A program made the position numbers and the translations under genes. 64,000 bases of DNA from Pseudoalteromonas sp. R3 (GTDB lineage Bacteria; Pseudomonadota; Gammaproteobacteria; Enterobacterales; Alteromonadaceae), in the NCBI RefSeq assembly GCF_004014715.1, contig NZ_CP034835.1, positions 1 through 64,000 on the forward strand, read 5' to 3'. A model generated the notes under the pieces. The model was not told the DNA's origin and made no database searches. It saw only the letters and a list, made by a program, of their open reading frames with translations. The number at the start of each line of letters is the position of its first letter. Position 1 is the first letter of the stretch. Below, in pieces: positions 62,504 through 64,000 of this stretch.

Positions 62504-64000
62504 TTGAATTGGTTTTATTTGTGCGTGGTGTTGTTAATGCTGGTAGGGTATCTACCTCATGGCAATGCGCAGCAAACGTCTGGGTCTAATTTTAATGAGT
62601 ACGGACCTCAATTACCCCGACATGCAAAGGGCATACATCTCAAAGGCAACCAGGATCAGCTAAGCTGGCCGGGGGTTTCAGGCGCGACGTATTACTATGT
62701 CGAAGCCTATAAGGGCCATGAGGTGTATCAGGCGCGTCACGATAGTGCGATACGTGACGGTATCATGGGCAACGACACGCAAGCGTTCAGTCAGGTGGCT
62801 GCTGCCAGCGCAGGCTTCAGTGGTTCCGGTGCGGCAATTATACGGCGCTACAAAAGTTACAGCACAAGTTTCACCCTGGATGCCCCGTTTGCAGATGCCC
62901 GTTACCTGATAATACCCTGCAATCAGCTGGACTGCGGCGCAGGCTTTGTTGCCGAGTTATACGACGCGCAGCAGTACCATCTGGGTATAGAAACCTTTCA
63001 GACCGACAAACTCACCGTGCTGCCCTGGGAGCAGGCTCAGCTCAGCTGGGACGTCGCCGGCGCTTACCGTGTGACTTTACTCAAAAATGGCCGCTCATAT
63101 CGAACAGGCCTGCCGAACAAGGGCAGCGAAGCGGTTAAGCTTGAACAAAGCGCGCTGTTTACGCTGCGGGCCGAGGGCCATAATCGCCGTGTGGTTGAAA
63201 AGCAGGTTCAGCTTGTATTCCAGCAGGTTGACGATCCCGACACACTCCACCATGGCGCCTATTCAGTGCGTTTGCAATCTCTGGGACTGGATCCGGTGCC
63301 GCGTACTGTGGTTGCTGTGGATGACAAATATTTATTCCTGGTAGATAAGCAAAATGCGCTGCACAAGATTGATCACCGGCCGGCGCAGGCCAAAGTTGTC
63401 TGGACCCAGCAACTAAGCGGAAAAGTGCTTAACCGGCCGCTGGTGTTTAGCAGCGGCCTGTATTTTGGTGTCAGTAAGCTAGACGGCAGTGGCGAAGTGT
63501 GCCGTGTTTCTGTTTATTACTCTACCTCTGCCCGGTGCAAAACAACCAGTGATGGCGTAGTAGCCGGGGCCGCTGTTGTGCGCAGAACCAGCACTGTGTC
63601 ACAGCCCATAGACGGGCCCTTTGGTGTTGGCACAATGACGGCTTTACCACCGGTCCCGCTCAACGACTATGGAATTGTCTTTATCGACAACAAAGGGCTG
63701 ATTATGGAATACGACAGAGCCCTGAGTAAGCTGTATCAAAGTGCTTACCTGCCAGATCAAATGCGTGAAAGCGCTTCGATTGTGACCCCGTCGGCAGATG
63801 CGCAGGCGCGTACTCTGTACCTGCCATTTGTTAAATCCAGCACCGGCCAGCGCAGTGTCGCTGCCATTTCTATCGATGATCCGGGCGCCATTGACGACAC
63901 GACGCCGGGCGGACCCATCGACCCGGGTGGTCCGATATTACCTGTCGATCCCCGTGATCCGATCGGACCCGGTAATCCCATTGACCTGTTTTCTGTGCCC
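62504..64000 (+). CDS. Large secreted protein, N-terminal 499 residues (runs off the window)
   Basis: The open frame starts with TTG at 62504, 7 nt after AGGA, and is open to the window end. The first 25 residues form a signal peptide (LCVVLLMLVGYLPHGNAQQ). A fibronectin-III-like strand pattern follows (QDQLSWPGVSGATYYYVEAY), then a second (AQLSWDVAGAYRVTLLKNG). From about 260 there are beta-propeller-like repeats (VAVDDKYLFLVDKQNALHKI, VVWTQQLSGKVLNRPLVF, GIVFIDNKGLIMEYDRAL). At about 470 there is a Pro/Gly/Asp repeat (DPGGPILPVDPRDPIGP). This could be the start of a surface adhesin, RHS-type or toxin-like polypeptide; the missing C-terminus decides. Confidence 0.75.
   Translation, partial: MNWFYLCVVLLMLVGYLPHGNAQQTSGSNFNEYGPQLPRHAKGIHLKGNQDQLSWPGVSGATYYYVEAYKGHEVYQARHDSAIRDGIMGNDTQAFSQVAAASAGFSGSGAAIIRRYKSYSTSFTLDAPFADARYLIIPCNQLDCGAGFVAELYDAQQYHLGIETFQTDKLTVLPWEQAQLSWDVAGAYRVTLLKNGRSYRTGLPNKGSEAVKLEQSALFTLRAEGHNRRVVEKQVQLVFQQVDDPDTLHHGAYSVRLQSLGLDPVPRTVVAVDDKYLFLVDKQNALHKIDHRPAQAKVVWTQQLSGKVLNRPLVFSSGLYFGVSKLDGSGEVCRVSVYYSTSARCKTTSDGVVAGAAVVRRTSTVSQPIDGPFGVGTMTALPPVPLNDYGIVFIDNKGLIMEYDRALSKLYQSAYLPDQMRESASIVTPSADAQARTLYLPFVKSSTGQRSVAAISIDDPGAIDDTTPGGPIDPGGPILPVDPRDPIGPGNPIDLFSVP

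Overview
This window reads as a chromosomal segment beside the replication origin of a marine gammaproteobacterium of the Alteromonadales, most likely Pseudoalteromonas. The grounds are the dnaA-dnaN-recF-gyrB order, a prolidase that closely resembles the Alteromonas organophosphorus acid anhydrolase/prolidase type, an Alteromonadales-style core gene order, and two tandem rRNA operons near the origin. The genus is an inference from remembered sequences; no search was run.

Layout. 1-6.2 kb: replication and recombination block (dnaA, dnaN, recF, gyrB) with two perfect 16-bp parS-like palindromes inside recF. 6.4-10.6 kb: glyQS, a surface lipoprotein, an overlooked 53-codon gene that looks like an orphan RiPP/double-glycine peptide precursor, and tusA. 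10.7-14.0 kb: fadBA beta-oxidation operon with a FadR-like site upstream. 14.4-20 kb: slt, pepQ, yigZ, trkH. 20-21.8 kb: a small accessory patch with degenerate repeats, an unknown protein and a PilZ protein. 21.8-26 kb: def-fmt-rsmB-trkA on the minus strand. 26.1-35 kb: lysM-dprA-smg-yrdD-tsaC-hemF and aroE-yrdB, convergent with yrdA. A c-type-heme chemoreceptor and a truncated globin sit between hemF and aroE.

35.1-48.8 kb: two rRNA operons in direct orientation. The first has no tRNA in its spacer; the second carries tRNA-Ile(GAT) and tRNA-Ala(TGC). Their 16S genes look identical, while the 23S and 5S genes differ in short patches that appear compensatory. The spacer between operons holds a dead IS630-family transposase gene (frameshift plus a nested 160-bp MITE-like element with a TAA target duplication), a relic of a 5S gene, a 54-bp tandem duplication, degenerate repeats and a perfect DnaA box.

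49-64 kb is more strain-specific: paired cysteine-rich lipoproteins; a class II fumarase operon with a 39-bp palindrome containing a Fur-box core; a DUF938 methyltransferase; a FemAB/GNAT-like protein; an alpha/beta hydrolase whose signal peptide is separated from its ATG by a poly-A frameshift; a MASE1/CHASE hybrid histidine kinase; an Lrp-type regulator divergent from a translationally coupled PrnB-family (indoleamine-dioxygenase superfamily) plus kynureninase-like operon; an MBL-fold hydrolase; and the start of a large secreted protein cut by the window end.

The strongest candidates for something under-described are the orphan peptide precursor (10106-10267), the PrnB/kynureninase-like module (59174-61470), and the heme-sensing chemoreceptor/globin pair (31155-33327). 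No CRISPR array, prophage or complete defence system was seen.
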